A stretch of DNA of 64,000 nt from Echinicola marina (GTDB lineage Bacteria; Bacteroidota; Bacteroidia; Cytophagales; Cyclobacteriaceae), in the NCBI RefSeq assembly GCF_020463795.1, contig NZ_CP080025.1:809001-873000 (forward strand), read 5' to 3'. The stretch's first letter is position 1; the number at the start of each line of letters is the position of its first letter. Shown one piece after another: positions 9,167 through 19,452 of this stretch. Both the position numbers and the translations under genes were made by a program. The notes beneath the pieces were generated by a model. The model searched no databases, was not told where the DNA came from, and was given only the letters and a program-made list of their open reading frames with translations.

Positions 9167-11836
9167 TTGGGATTTTATAACAATAATGAAAATGCGAAAG
9201 TGAGAAATCATTCCTATTTATTCATCTTTTTAATGATCATCGCCATTGGGTGCTCCTCTCAAAAAGACACTTTTACCAATCGCTTATACCATAACGTAAC
9301 GGCTCATTTCAACGCCTATTTTCTTGCAAAGGAAAAAATTAATGAAGCTGAAAAAAAATTCACCGAAGCTTACCAAGAAGATTATAGCCAAGTACTGCCT
9401 GTATTCTTGCCCATTGATAGTACTACAGTGGATCAAAATGAAGAAACTTTAGAAGAGGCCCGTGAATTGGCCGCCAAGGCTATCGATTGGCACCGGATCA
9501 GTAACTGGGTGGATGACAGCTATTATCTCATTGGATTGATAGATTATTACGAGGCCCAAACCGACGATGCCATAAATACCTTCAAATACCTTAACGTAGA
9601 GAGCAAAAACAATGAAGTCAGACATAGGGCCCTCGTTCAGTTGTTGAGAATCTTTATAGATCAACGAAAATTTGATAATGCAGCATATGTCATTGATTTC
9701 CTTTCCAAGGAAGAAGAAATTAGTAAAGAGAACAAAAGGCTCCTTTACAAAACCTTGGCCTATTATTATGAGGTAAGAAACGAAAAGGACGGCTTGATCG
9801 CTGCCTTGGAAAAGACATTGGAACACACCTCGGATTCCAAAGAATCCTCTAGACTGTATTTCACTTTGGCACAGTTATACCAAAGAGCAGGCTTCGATGC
9901 ACAAGCTTATTCCTATTATCAAAATGCCAAGGATGGCAATCCACCCTATGAAAGGGCATTTTTCGCCCAATTGTACTCTCAGCAAGTTGCGGAATTAGAA
10001 AAAAGTAAGGATTTCAAAAAAGTACGTGCCTATTATGATGAACTGTACAAAAACAGAAAAAACATTGACCTAAGAGATGTAGTGCTTTATGAAAAAGCCC
10101 TGTTTGAGCTAAAGCAAAATCAAACAGCTGAAGCTATCCGGCTCCTACACAAAGCAGCACAAGAACAGGGAAAAAACAATAAACAAAAAGGCTATATCTA
10201 TCAGAAATTAGCTGAAGTATATTTCGATCAAAAAGAAGATTACCAATCCTCCAAATACTATCTAGACAGTGCTTTACAATATTTCAAACCGACAGACAAC
10301 AGCTATAATGCCCTGCTAAACAAAAAAGAAGTCCTGGATAATTTCACCTTCAACTATGAAATCATCCAAAAAAACGACAGCTTAATTGCCTTAAGTCGCT
10401 TAAGCCCTGCACAGCAAGAACAAATCGCAGACAAATACCTCGAAAGAGAAGAAGCCAGGCTTTTGGCTGAAGCTGAGAAAAAAGCCGACAAAAAAAGTGC
10501 AAGTATTTTCAATAATCTCTTGGCTTTCGGAGGAAATACATCTGTAGCTTCGTTTTATTTTGACAATCCTACCGCAATACAGCAAGGGGAAATTGAGTTT
10601 TTCAGAAGCTGGGGAAATAGAGCCCTTGCTGATGACTGGAGAAGAAAGTCCAGTGGTTATCAGGCTGGCGCTGGAATCGGCAATACCGAAACAAGCACTG
10701 ATACTGTGGAGACCAAAGACATAAGTGCCCAAATCAGTTCTTCACTCCCATCCAAAGAAAGCCTACTGGCCAATATTCCAAAAGACGAAAATGCCATTGC
10801 GCTACTTAATGATGAATTGGAAAATGCCTATTTTGAACTAGGAAAAGTATTGTTTTTCGATTTGTCAAGGCCGGATATGGCAAGGGAATACTTGCATGAC
10901 CTTATTCAAAAATATCCAGATTCGGATAAGATGCCAGAAGCATATTACACTTTATACTTAATAGAGCAAGAGACGGGGGGCAATGCAGATTACTATGCCA
11001 ATAAATTAAACAAGGAATTTCCATCATCTCCTTTTACCAAGTCTGTCAACAACCCTGTGGATAAGTCTTCAGGCACCATTGCCAACAAAAATGCTTCAGC
11101 AAATTATAGCAAAGCTTATGATCTCTATCTATCAAGTGACTATATGCAGTCGAGGCAAATTATCCGCAGCACCCTGGACAATTATCCTCTAACCCCGGTA
11201 ACAGACAAACTATTACTGCTTGACATCATGGTCACAGGAAAAATGGATGATCGGGAAATCTACCAAAAAAGATTAGAGCAATACATAAGCACTACCAAAA
11301 GTGATGATTTGGAAAAAATGGCAAGGAATATGCTTATAGCCTTGACAGGCGAAACAGAAACTGAACAGACAGCCAACAAAGACAAATTGGCCACTACAGA
11401 TTCACTAGCCAATCAAGATCCAAAACCAGAAGCAACAACGAATACAGATAGTCTCAAAAAAGAAACTATTTATAAACTAAACCCTGACCAAACGCATATA
11501 TTTATCTTGGCAGTAGCTCCAGAGCAAATCGATAAATCAAAAAATCTAACTGCCGAAATGGAAAATTTTCATAACAAGAACTACCCCAATTCAAGATTGA
11601 GGACGGGCAGTTTAGCATTTACAAGGGAATATGCTATTGTTTTGGTAAGTCCTTTTTCCAACGCAGCCAAGGCATTGGATTATAGAAATAAGTTCTTAGC
11701 AGAATTTAATTCACAAGCTTTATCAGAGGAAATAAAAAAGAGTAGTTTTGTAATTTCATTAGAAAACTTTCAACAGTTAAACAAAAGGAAAGACATCGCG
11801 GAATATGAAGCTTTTTACAAAGCTTCTTATCAATAA
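9167..11836 (+). CDS. porW: PorW/SprE-type lipoprotein of the type IX secretion system (TPR protein)
   Basis: Up to 889 residues. An N-terminal hydrophobic helix ends in a lipobox-like IAIGC (C29 from the TTG at 9167). The segment TNRLYHNVTAHFNAYF after it is characteristic of PorW/SprE, the outer-membrane lipoprotein that supports T9SS and gliding. Tetratricopeptide-like helix pairs fill about 90-450 and 540-720, and a small C-terminal domain follows. The start is uncertain: TTG at 9167 or GTG at 9200, the latter giving a compact lipoprotein signal. No in-frame ATG precedes the signal. PBP1A starts just after the stop. Confidence 0.85.
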   Translation: MGFYNNNENAKVRNHSYLFIFLMIIAIGCSSQKDTFTNRLYHNVTAHFNAYFLAKEKINEAEKKFTEAYQEDYSQVLPVFLPIDSTTVDQNEETLEEARELAAKAIDWHRISNWVDDSYYLIGLIDYYEAQTDDAINTFKYLNVESKNNEVRHRALVQLLRIFIDQRKFDNAAYVIDFLSKEEEISKENKRLLYKTLAYYYEVRNEKDGLIAALEKTLEHTSDSKESSRLYFTLAQLYQRAGFDAQAYSYYQNAKDGNPPYERAFFAQLYSQQVAELEKSKDFKKVRAYYDELYKNRKNIDLRDVVLYEKALFELKQNQTAEAIRLLHKAAQEQGKNNKQKGYIYQKLAEVYFDQKEDYQSSKYYLDSALQYFKPTDNSYNALLNKKEVLDNFTFNYEIIQKNDSLIALSRLSPAQQEQIADKYLEREEARLLAEAEKKADKKSASIFNNLLAFGGNTSVASFYFDNPTAIQQGEIEFFRSWGNRALADDWRRKSSGYQAGAGIGNTETSTDTVETKDISAQISSSLPSKESLLANIPKDENAIALLNDELENAYFELGKVLFFDLSRPDMAREYLHDLIQKYPDSDKMPEAYYTLYLIEQETGGNADYYANKLNKEFPSSPFTKSVNNPVDKSSGTIANKNASANYSKAYDLYLSSDYMQSRQIIRSTLDNYPLTPVTDKLLLLDIMVTGKMDDREIYQKRLEQYISTTKSDDLEKMARNMLIALTGETETEQTANKDKLATTDSLANQDPKPEATTNTDSLKKETIYKLNPDQTHIFILAVAPEQIDKSKNLTAEMENFHNKNYPNSRLRTGSLAFTREYAIVLVSPFSNAAKALDYRNKFLAEFNSQALSEEIKKSSFVISLENFQQLNKRKDIAEYEAFYKASYQ

Positions 11837-11840
11837 AGTC

Positions 11841-14153
11841 ATGAGTAAAAAGAAACAAACCACGAAAAGTAGCAGTTTTGCAGGTAAGATAGTGAAGTCA
11901 CTTTGGATTATTTTTTTTGTAGGACTCTTGAGTCTTGTAATATTTATATGGTCAGTAAGTGTTAATTTTTTGGGATTATATGGGGACCTTCCTGATTTTA
12001 AAACACTAGAAAATCCCGATAGCGAACTAGCATCCGAGTTATATTCAGCAGATGGAGTATTGCTAGGGAAGTACTACAGAGAAAATCGCTCTCCTGTAAA
12101 ATACAATGAGCTTTCGCCCAATTTGATCCAAGCATTGATGGCTACGGAAGACATTCGTTTTGAAGATCACTCAGGTATTGATTTAAAAGGATTGGCCAGG
12201 GTATTTTTCAAGACCATCTTACTTGGACAAAGTAGCGCAGGTGGAGGAAGTACACTCAGCCAGCAAACAGCCAAAAACCTATTCAAAACCAGGGGAGCAG
12301 AATCTCAAGGGTCACTCAGCAGCATACCCGGTCTCCGCATGCTCATTATAAAAACCAAAGAATGGATAGTAGCGACCCAACTGGAAAAAGCTTACACTAA
12401 GGATGAAATCATTACTATGTACCTGAACACTTCAGAGTTTGGAAGTAATGCCTTTGGCATCAAAACTGCAGCCAAGACTTTCTTTAACAAAGCTCCAAAA
12501 GATCTTGCTGTTCAAGAATCCGCGGTTTTGGTAGGACTCTTCAAGGCCCCTACTTATTATAGCCCGGTTTATAATCCTGACAACTCTCTTAGGAGAAGAA
12601 ACACGGTGCTCAACCAAATGAGAAAATATGATTACATCAGTAATGCAGAATATGATTCTATTTCTTCCTTACCTCTTGAACTGGACTATAATGTAGAAAG
12701 TCACAACCGTGGTCTGGCCACTTATTTCAGAGAAATTGTTAAAGCCGACCTGATCAAATGGACTAATGAAAACTTAAAGGTAGACGGTAAACCATACGAC
12801 CTGTATGGAGATGGATTAAGGATTTACACTACCATTGATAGCCGTATGCAAAAATATGCAGAAGAATCAGTGGATGAGCATATGAGGGAACTTCAGGCCA
12901 AATTTAAGCAAGAACTTAGAGGAAGAGAACCATGGATTGACAGTAATGGCAAGGTGATCCCTAACTTCCTAGAAACCATGATCAAAAGGACCGAAGCATA
13001 TCGGGTATTAGCCAATAAATATGGGGCAGGTTCCGATTCAATTGACATAAAGCTCAATGAAAAGAAAAAAATGAAAGTCTTTTCATGGGAGAAAGGTGAA
13101 ATCGATACCCTTATGAGCTCCATGGATTCCCTAAGATATTACAAGACCTTTCTTCAAACTGGTTTTGTCTCCATGGACCCCCACACTGGACACATCAAAG
13201 CTTGGGTGGGTGGTTTAAATCACAAGTACTTTAAATATGATCATGTTAGAGAAGGAAAAAGACAGCCTGGCTCCACCTTTAAGCCTTTTGTTTATGCTGC
13301 AGCCATTGAAAACGGCTATAGCCCTTGCTATACCGTAGTCGATCAGCCTGTAGAAATCAATATCCCCGGCCAACCAGCTTGGATACCTAGCAATGCGGAT
13401 GGAAAATTCTCTTATGAAAAAATGACTATTAGGCAGGCCATGGCAAGGTCTATCAACTCCATCACTGCTTATATGATGAAACAAATAAGTCCTGAGGTAG
13501 TAGTAGAAACAGCACATCGATTGGGTGTCACCAGTGAACTGGATCCTGTACCGGCATTGGCGCTAGGAACCAGTGATGTTTCTATATTAGAGATGGTAGG
13601 AGCCATGGGTACTTTTGCCAATAAAGGAGAACACATTAGGCCCTATTATATCGACAGGATTGAAGACAAGAATGGCAATGTTTTACACCAATTCCCAGCT
13701 AGGAAAAAACCAGCTATGAGCGAAGAGCATGCCTATCTGATGCTACATATGCTTATGGGAGGCTTTGAGGAAACAGGTGGTACTAGCCAAGGCATTCCGA
13801 TGAGTCTAAGAACAGACAATGAATTAGGAGGAAAGACGGGGACTACACAAAATGCATCAGATGGCTGGTATATTGGACTCAGCAAAGACCTGGTTAGTGG
13901 TGTTTGGGTTGGAGGTGATGATCGTGCTGTACACTTTAGAAGTTGGATTAGTGGTCAAGGGGCCAGAACAGCCCGCCCTATCTGGGTCAAATACATGACA
14001 AAGGTTTATAACGACCCCAGCTTAGGAATCACCAAAGGTCCATTCCAAAAACCTGAAAGACCGTTAAGTGTTGAGCTGAACTGTAACGAATACAATCTTA
14101 AAACAGATGACTATTCAGACTTTGATTACGATAGAAGCAGCAATGATTTTTAA
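11841..14153 (+). CDS. class A penicillin-binding protein 1A (transglycosylase/transpeptidase)
   Basis: 770 residues from the ATG at 11841, four bases after the porW stop. An in-frame upstream ATG at 11805 would overlap porW and only add a basic leader. One membrane helix (about 18-45), then a GT51 glycosyltransferase domain with the catalytic Glu in TEDIRFEDHSG (E103) and GGSTLSQQTAKNLF. The transpeptidase domain has S478-T-F-K, S537-I-N and K665-T-G. All catalytic motifs are intact. It polymerises and crosslinks peptidoglycan on the periplasmic face. Confidence 0.95.
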   Translation: MSKKKQTTKSSSFAGKIVKSLWIIFFVGLLSLVIFIWSVSVNFLGLYGDLPDFKTLENPDSELASELYSADGVLLGKYYRENRSPVKYNELSPNLIQALMATEDIRFEDHSGIDLKGLARVFFKTILLGQSSAGGGSTLSQQTAKNLFKTRGAESQGSLSSIPGLRMLIIKTKEWIVATQLEKAYTKDEIITMYLNTSEFGSNAFGIKTAAKTFFNKAPKDLAVQESAVLVGLFKAPTYYSPVYNPDNSLRRRNTVLNQMRKYDYISNAEYDSISSLPLELDYNVESHNRGLATYFREIVKADLIKWTNENLKVDGKPYDLYGDGLRIYTTIDSRMQKYAEESVDEHMRELQAKFKQELRGREPWIDSNGKVIPNFLETMIKRTEAYRVLANKYGAGSDSIDIKLNEKKKMKVFSWEKGEIDTLMSSMDSLRYYKTFLQTGFVSMDPHTGHIKAWVGGLNHKYFKYDHVREGKRQPGSTFKPFVYAAAIENGYSPCYTVVDQPVEINIPGQPAWIPSNADGKFSYEKMTIRQAMARSINSITAYMMKQISPEVVVETAHRLGVTSELDPVPALALGTSDVSILEMVGAMGTFANKGEHIRPYYIDRIEDKNGNVLHQFPARKKPAMSEEHAYLMLHMLMGGFEETGGTSQGIPMSLRTDNELGGKTGTTQNASDGWYIGLSKDLVSGVWVGGDDRAVHFRSWISGQGARTARPIWVKYMTKVYNDPSLGITKGPFQKPERPLSVELNCNEYNLKTDDYSDFDYDRSSNDF

Positions 14154-14190
14154 GCAAGCTATTCTATAATTGACACTTTAAAAAAGTTAA

Positions 14191-14220
14191 AAACAGCTCG
14201 CGTCGGTGAGCTGCTTTTTT
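14191..14220 (+). terminator. rho-independent terminator after PBP1A
   Basis: Stem CAGCTC (14194-14199) / GAGCTG (14208-14213), 8-nt loop, then C and six T. It lies inside the possible upstream extension of uvrC (GTG at 14206), which argues against that longer start. Confidence 0.8.
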
Positions 14221-14232
14221 ATATTTGTTATT

Positions 14233-16026
14233 ATGCAAACACCATCATACAATCGTGATGAATATCTGAAACTTCCCGATTCACCCGGAGTTTATAAATA
14301 TTTTAATGATGAGGGGACGCTTATCTATGTGGGCAAGGCCAAAAGCTTAAAGAAAAGAGTAAGCAGCTATTTCGTAAAAAGTGCTGGTCTCAACCTCAAA
14401 ACCAAAAGAATGGTCAGGGAAATCAATAAAATAGAGTTCACCATGGTGAACTCCGAATTTGATGCACTTCTTTTGGAAAACAACTTGATAAAAAAATCCC
14501 AACCCAAATACAATATCCTACTTAAGGATGACAAGACATATCCATACCTGCTATTAACCAATGAACACTTCCCCCAAATCTACCCAACTAGAAAAATAAT
14601 CCCATCCAAAGGCACCTACTATGGCCCTTTTGCAAGTGTAAAAGCCATGAACAATGTCTTGGAATTAATTAGAAGCCTGTTTACAATAAGAACTTGCAAA
14701 CTTGACCTCAACCCTTACAAGATCGCCGAACAAAATTACAAGGTATGCCTGGAGTACCATATTGGCAACTGTCTAGGCCCCTGTGAGGCCCTTCAGAGTG
14801 AAAAGGACTATATGAAGGATATAGACCATGCCAAGAACATCCTCAAAGGAAACTTAGGGATTCCAAGGGCCTTCTTTAAAGCAAAAATGCAAGAGGCCGC
14901 GGAAAACCTACAATTTGAAAGGGCGCAGCGATTTAAGGACAAATTGGAATTGCTGGAAAAATACCAGGCCAAATCCCTTGTAGCTAATCCCCAAATCACC
15001 AGTTTGGATGTTTTCACTGTTGTTTCGGATGAGAAGTTCGCCTTTGTAAATTACCTCAAAATTAAAAATGGCGCAATTCATATAACCAAAACCGTAGAAC
15101 TCAAAAAGAAACTGGATGAAACTGATCTGGAGCTATTATTAACAGCACTCTTCCGATTAAGAGACCAATTCCAAAGCGACTCCAAAGAAATCATCAGTAA
15201 TATCCCCCTTGAAGAACCAATTGAGGGACTGCACTTAGTCGTTCCAAAAATTGGCGATAAACGTAAATTAATTGAGCTTTCCCTTAAAAATGCCATGTAT
15301 TACAAAAAGGAAAAGGCATTACTAAGTGGCAAGGCCAAAGAAAAAAAGAACCGTGTCCTCATCCAACTCCAGAAGGACCTGTCTCTCAAAGACATTCCCG
15401 AGCACATCGAATGTTTTGACAACTCCAATATCCAAGGAGCCTATCCCGTTGCCAGCATGGTATGCTTTATCAATGGCCAACCTGCCAAAAAAGAATATAG
15501 ACATTTCCATGTTAAAACAGTGGTAGGTCCGGACGATTTTGCAAGTATGACAGAAATAGTCGGAAGACGTTATAAGCGCTTCTTAAATGAAAACAGGTCA
15601 TTGCCTAACCTGATAGTAATTGATGGCGGTAAAGGCCAGCTATCAGCTGCTGTGGAAGCCATGAAAGCTATTGGCATCTACGGACAGGTCCCTGTTGTAG
15701 GAATTGCCAAAAGACTTGAGGAAATTTATTTCCCTGAGGACTCTTATCCTTTGCATATCGATAAAAAATCTGAGTCCCTTCGCTTGATCCAAAGAATAAG
15801 AGATGAAGCCCACAGATTTGCGATTACTTTCCACAGGGATATTAGAAGTAAGGATGCCTTTAAAACAGCACTAGATGAAATCGATGGCATAGGCCCTCAG
15901 ACCAGCAATAAACTGCTCAAACATTTCAAGTCTATCAAAAATATCAAAGAAGCCAAGGAAGAAGAAATCATTGAATTAATTGGTAAAGACAAGGGAAATA
16001 AAATAATAGCATTTATAAAAAAATAG
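14233..16026 (+). CDS. uvrC: UvrABC system protein C (excinuclease)
   Basis: 597 residues from ATG 14233. Nucleotide-excision repair nuclease that cuts both sides of a lesion bound by UvrB. Domains: N-terminal GIY-YIG nuclease (SPGVYKYF ... IYVGKAKSLKKR), Cys-rich linker (TCKL ... CLEYHIGNCLGPC), UVR/UvrB-binding segment (about 205-235), C-terminal RNase-H-like nuclease (IECFDNSN, VIDGGKGQL) and a helix-hairpin-helix end (DEIDGIGPQTSNKLL). The in-frame GTG at 14206 is rejected because it lies within the preceding terminator. The stop codon is part of the following terminator palindrome. Confidence 0.96.
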   Translation: MQTPSYNRDEYLKLPDSPGVYKYFNDEGTLIYVGKAKSLKKRVSSYFVKSAGLNLKTKRMVREINKIEFTMVNSEFDALLLENNLIKKSQPKYNILLKDDKTYPYLLLTNEHFPQIYPTRKIIPSKGTYYGPFASVKAMNNVLELIRSLFTIRTCKLDLNPYKIAEQNYKVCLEYHIGNCLGPCEALQSEKDYMKDIDHAKNILKGNLGIPRAFFKAKMQEAAENLQFERAQRFKDKLELLEKYQAKSLVANPQITSLDVFTVVSDEKFAFVNYLKIKNGAIHITKTVELKKKLDETDLELLLTALFRLRDQFQSDSKEIISNIPLEEPIEGLHLVVPKIGDKRKLIELSLKNAMYYKKEKALLSGKAKEKKNRVLIQLQKDLSLKDIPEHIECFDNSNIQGAYPVASMVCFINGQPAKKEYRHFHVKTVVGPDDFASMTEIVGRRYKRFLNENRSLPNLIVIDGGKGQLSAAVEAMKAIGIYGQVPVVGIAKRLEEIYFPEDSYPLHIDKKSESLRLIQRIRDEAHRFAITFHRDIRSKDAFKTALDEIDGIGPQTSNKLLKHFKSIKNIKEAKEEEIIELIGKDKGNKIIAFIKK

Positions 16027-16058
16027 AGGCTGTAAATATTTACAGCCTCTATTTTTTT
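16021..16058. terminator. bidirectional terminator, perfect 34-bp palindrome, uvrC / gldN
   Basis: 16021-16037 is the exact reverse complement of 16038-16054, and a T-run continues to 16058. The uvrC stop codon TAG (16024-16026) lies in the left arm. It separates convergent uvrC and the gld operon. Confidence 0.9.
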
Positions 16059-16075
16059 ATCATCTACCTTAAGAA

Positions 16076-16897
16076 TTACCATTCCCAAAGGCTATTTTCA
16101 AATTCCAACAGATCATACTCAAACTTCAAGCCATTGAGATAGGCCTGTAATTCCGGATTTGGATGTGTAGGATCTACCAAATCCGCTATCAAGGCATCAT
16201 CAGCATTAGAGAATTTCCTTACCACAGATTTAAACAATCTCAAATCAAATGCTTGGCTATAGGACAAATCTTTAGAAGTATTCTTAAAATTTATCCATCT
16301 CGCCTCAGGATGGTCCTTAAAATATTCATAGAAATCTTTATACCTGATATAAGCAATGGTTTTCTGTCCTGCATTGGAATTGGTCTCTGAAGGCATCACC
16401 AAGTGGATATATTTCACATCAAATTTCACTTGGGAATGATGCTTATCAAAAAGAAAATCCTCTTTCAGATCCAAATAATAAAGGTTTTTCACGAAAATAC
16501 TATCGCCATTGGCAGCAATCCAGAAATTATTCTGGAAATCAGCTATAGAAAGAGGTTCTGTAAATTTCTCATCTGCAAACACCTCAATAGCATTTTCCTC
16601 TACCACAGCCTTAAAAATATTGTTGATGATACCATTTCTCTTGGTATCTCCAGTACCATAAAGAGGATGGTTATATTTTTCTCTCAGATCAATCCTTCTC
16701 CAAACACCTATCTGATACATTTTGTCATCCTCCCTGATTGGGTGGGCAGAAAAGACCGTATCTATCTCAAACTGCCTATCTCCATAGCTGGAAGGGTCAA
16801 CACTGGTTGCACCCGCTCCTTGGCCAAGGACTTCGGCCCCACTTGCCATAACAAGTAGAACCAGCAGCGATCCAAAGATTTTATTAAATAGTTTCAT
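16076..16897 (-). CDS. gldN: gliding motility / type IX secretion protein GldN (PorN)
   Basis: 273 residues with a Sec signal peptide (hydrophobic about 8-24, then VLGQ). GldN/PorN forms the periplasmic outer-membrane-associated ring with the GldK lipoprotein and touches GldM. The family's MYQIGVWRRIDLREKYNHPLY segment is present. Last gene of the porP-gldK-L-M-N block, 44 bp after gldM, and followed by a strong palindromic terminator. Confidence 0.93.
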   Translation of the reverse strand: MKLFNKIFGSLLVLLVMASGAEVLGQGAGATSVDPSSYGDRQFEIDTVFSAHPIREDDKMYQIGVWRRIDLREKYNHPLYGTGDTKRNGIINNIFKAVVEENAIEVFADEKFTEPLSIADFQNNFWIAANGDSIFVKNLYYLDLKEDFLFDKHHSQVKFDVKYIHLVMPSETNSNAGQKTIAYIRYKDFYEYFKDHPEARWINFKNTSKDLSYSQAFDLRLFKSVVRKFSNADDALIADLVDPTHPNPELQAYLNGLKFEYDLLEFENSLWEW

Positions 16898-16941
16898 AAC
16901 AATATTTTTTGCTCTTCAAACTTAAGCGTCTCAGCTCTGAA

Positions 16942-18543
16942 TTACTTAATAGCAATGCTCATAATTTCATTCTGAGTACTCCTAATTTTATTACCTCTAA
17001 AATTCGTTCTAGTCACCTCAGTCACCTGAATCACCAATCTATCTCCTGTTCTAGCCGCTGCTAGCAGATTTCTGATAGAAACATTTTCACCAGTGATATT
17101 CACCTGATCCCTTGGCACTTCATTTCTTAACAATTTGACAACTCCACCAGTCACTTCAAATTTGGCGTCTTTAGGCATCGTTCTTCCAAAGGTTGGTTCT
17201 GGAATAGCTTTGATCATCAAAGTCGAAGGACCCGGAGCAGGGTATGGAGTACTTAAATCAATTTCGCCCCTAGCATCAAAAGGTCTAATTGTCGGCGCAG
17301 GAACTGGCCTAATATCATAGGTCTTAGTACCTATTTTCACTCCACCACTGCTTACTCCAATATTTACCTTTCCAGAACTTCCAGGAATGATAGTTACATC
17401 ACCTGGTTTGCTCCCTTTGATTGCCTGTCCATTACTGATGGCAAATTCAGGAGCATAATTATTACCCAAAGCAGGTACCTTAATACTCAATTCATTCGCA
17501 CATTCTGCATACAACTGCTGAATGGCTTCTGCAGTAACTTCAATAGTTGGATTAGCCACATAATAATCATAGGAATATGGCATTACACTATCCGTACCAT
17601 TGATATTGATCACCACCTCACCAGTAAATGTCTTTTTGGCCAATCCTCTGTCATCATAGCTACCAGCAGGAGTTACAGGAAAACTAATTTGACCAAAGCC
17701 ATTTTCTACAGGAATTTCAGCTCCATTTGCCGTCATTTTTGGCTGTACAGAAGAGGATGAAGAAGCGATAAACAAACTCCCTTCGAACTTAGTACCTGCA
17801 GCTACAATATTTGAATTAGCTGAAACCATTGGCTCAAATACATCCGACTTGAAATAAAACGAACCCAAAGAGCTAGTTATTGCTGAAAGTGCCTCAGATT
17901 CAATATTCAAAACCTCATTTTGATATTGACTGATAATCGCTAGTACCGCCCCTACTGGAGATTTTACGAAATTCAAGTTCACGAAATCCTTATAACTAAC
18001 ATCGGGATCATTTTTGAACAAATCGATCTCATTGGCATCCTTAGCAATCTTATCAAAGGTCAAGGGAATATCCAAACCACTTAATATAGCTGAAACCTCT
18101 TCAGGATATGCATTGAGCCTTTCCTGCATTTCATAGCCCTTCTTATTGTTATTAAAGATATTACCTGGAATATCAGTATTCTTTAGGGCACTATTCTGAA
18201 ACTGTCCTTCATCATTCAGCGCATTGGAGCTGGTGATAAGTTCCTGCTTTAAGCTTTCCAAGTAAGCAAAGACCTCTGCCGTCTTTTCCCTTACTTCTTG
18301 AGCTGCTGCTACCTTAGGAACATCTTTAGCATTATTGCCTTGCTGTTCCACCGTACTTTGTATTGAACTTACTGTAAATTCATTCTTTTGAATATAGTTC
18401 TTGGAAGTTCTCTCCAATCCATCATTCAACAAAATGAATTTTTGTAATATTTGATTACTTACTTGCAATGCCAAAAGAGCAGTCAGAACGAGATACATCA
18501 TCCCGATCATCTTCTGCCGTGGCGTTTCTTTTCCACCGGCCAT
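16942..18543 (-). CDS. gldM: gliding motility / type IX secretion motor protein GldM (PorM)
   Basis: 533 residues. A short cytoplasmic N terminus with the conserved GKETPRQKMIGMMYLVLTA signature leads into one membrane helix (about 13-32), which packs in the GldL helices. The large periplasmic region holds a helical domain (35-220) and three beta domains (225-530) that span towards the GldKN ring. GldLM is the proton-driven motor that powers T9SS and gliding. Length is normal. Confidence 0.95.
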   Translation of the reverse strand: MAGGKETPRQKMIGMMYLVLTALLALQVSNQILQKFILLNDGLERTSKNYIQKNEFTVSSIQSTVEQQGNNAKDVPKVAAAQEVREKTAEVFAYLESLKQELITSSNALNDEGQFQNSALKNTDIPGNIFNNNKKGYEMQERLNAYPEEVSAILSGLDIPLTFDKIAKDANEIDLFKNDPDVSYKDFVNLNFVKSPVGAVLAIISQYQNEVLNIESEALSAITSSLGSFYFKSDVFEPMVSANSNIVAAGTKFEGSLFIASSSSSVQPKMTANGAEIPVENGFGQISFPVTPAGSYDDRGLAKKTFTGEVVININGTDSVMPYSYDYYVANPTIEVTAEAIQQLYAECANELSIKVPALGNNYAPEFAISNGQAIKGSKPGDVTIIPGSSGKVNIGVSSGGVKIGTKTYDIRPVPAPTIRPFDARGEIDLSTPYPAPGPSTLMIKAIPEPTFGRTMPKDAKFEVTGGVVKLLRNEVPRDQVNITGENVSIRNLLAAARTGDRLVIQVTEVTRTNFRGNKIRSTQNEIMSIAIK

Positions 18544-18581
18544 ATATCCAGTTAAATTAAAGTTCTAAGAAAAATTTAACC

Positions 18582-19394
18582 TCAACCCTTCATGGCAGTC
18601 AACATACCACCATATACATTGTTGAGAGAGCTAACATTCTTGTTCAATTTAGCCAGTTCAGCTTTGAATGCTTCAGTTTCTTTACCTGCCTCATTCAAGC
18701 CTTCCATAGCTGCGGTAACGTTAGAATAGAATTTATTAAGAACTTTAACATGACTGTTAGCATCCTGCAATTCCAATTCATAAACTGCATTCAATGCAGA
18801 TAGATTTTTGGTTACAGCTACGACCTGTCCATGATACTCTTTTGCATCCTGGGATGCGGAAGACATTTCAGACAAAGCTGCTGCTGTTTTACTGTATGAT
18901 TGGTTGATATCAACTAAAGTTTTTGATGCAGCTTTCACATTCTCTGCGTATTCAGAAGTGGCTACAGCCGCATCAGATACCTCACCCATCTTCTCTGTAG
19001 ACTTGGCCAACTTATCCAATCCTTTCCCTAAGCTTTCGATTAACTCAGGCCCCACTTTAGCATCAGACAGCATTTTATCCAATTGTTGTGAAACACCATC
19101 GCCTGTACTGGCCACAACTCTACTTTTACGTCCCTGTGCTGGAGCACTTTCATCTTCCAATTCAGGGTAGACTTTGCTCCAATCAAGCTCTTTTGCTTTG
19201 GGTTCAAAAGCAGATAGAAAGAAAATAATGGCCTCAGTTGAAAGCCCCACACCGATCATTAGTGAAGCACCTGTCCAATCCAAGATTTTAAACATTGCCC
19301 CTAAAATTACTACTGAGGCACCAATCCCATAAATTTTTGGCATAACTGAGCCATAAAACTTATGAGCAAATGAATTTCCGTTATTTGTTGACAT
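18582..19394 (-). CDS. gldL: gliding motility / type IX secretion motor protein GldL (PorL)
   Basis: 270 residues. Two N-terminal membrane helices (about 20-38 and 44-63) are followed by a long cytoplasmic helical tail. The membrane acid needed for proton coupling is E54 in LSTEAIIFFLSAFEP, the position known to be essential in Flavobacterium GldL. The Ala/Ser-rich tail (110-260) is predicted coiled coil. It lies 38 bp upstream of gldM on the same transcript. Confidence 0.95.
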   Translation of the reverse strand: MSTNNGNSFAHKFYGSVMPKIYGIGASVVILGAMFKILDWTGASLMIGVGLSTEAIIFFLSAFEPKAKELDWSKVYPELEDESAPAQGRKSRVVASTGDGVSQQLDKMLSDAKVGPELIESLGKGLDKLAKSTEKMGEVSDAAVATSEYAENVKAASKTLVDINQSYSKTAAALSEMSSASQDAKEYHGQVVAVTKNLSALNAVYELELQDANSHVKVLNKFYSNVTAAMEGLNEAGKETEAFKAELAKLNKNVSSLNNVYGGMLTAMKG

Positions 19395-19452
19395 AGATTT
19401 TAAAAGTATGGTTTTTTAATAGTGTGTGTGTGTAGTTTAATAATATGAGTAA

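Noticed and set aside
14206-14232. Longer uvrC start at GTG 14206
   Set aside because: It overlaps the PBP1A terminator hairpin and adds non-conserved residues; ATG 14233 is preferred.
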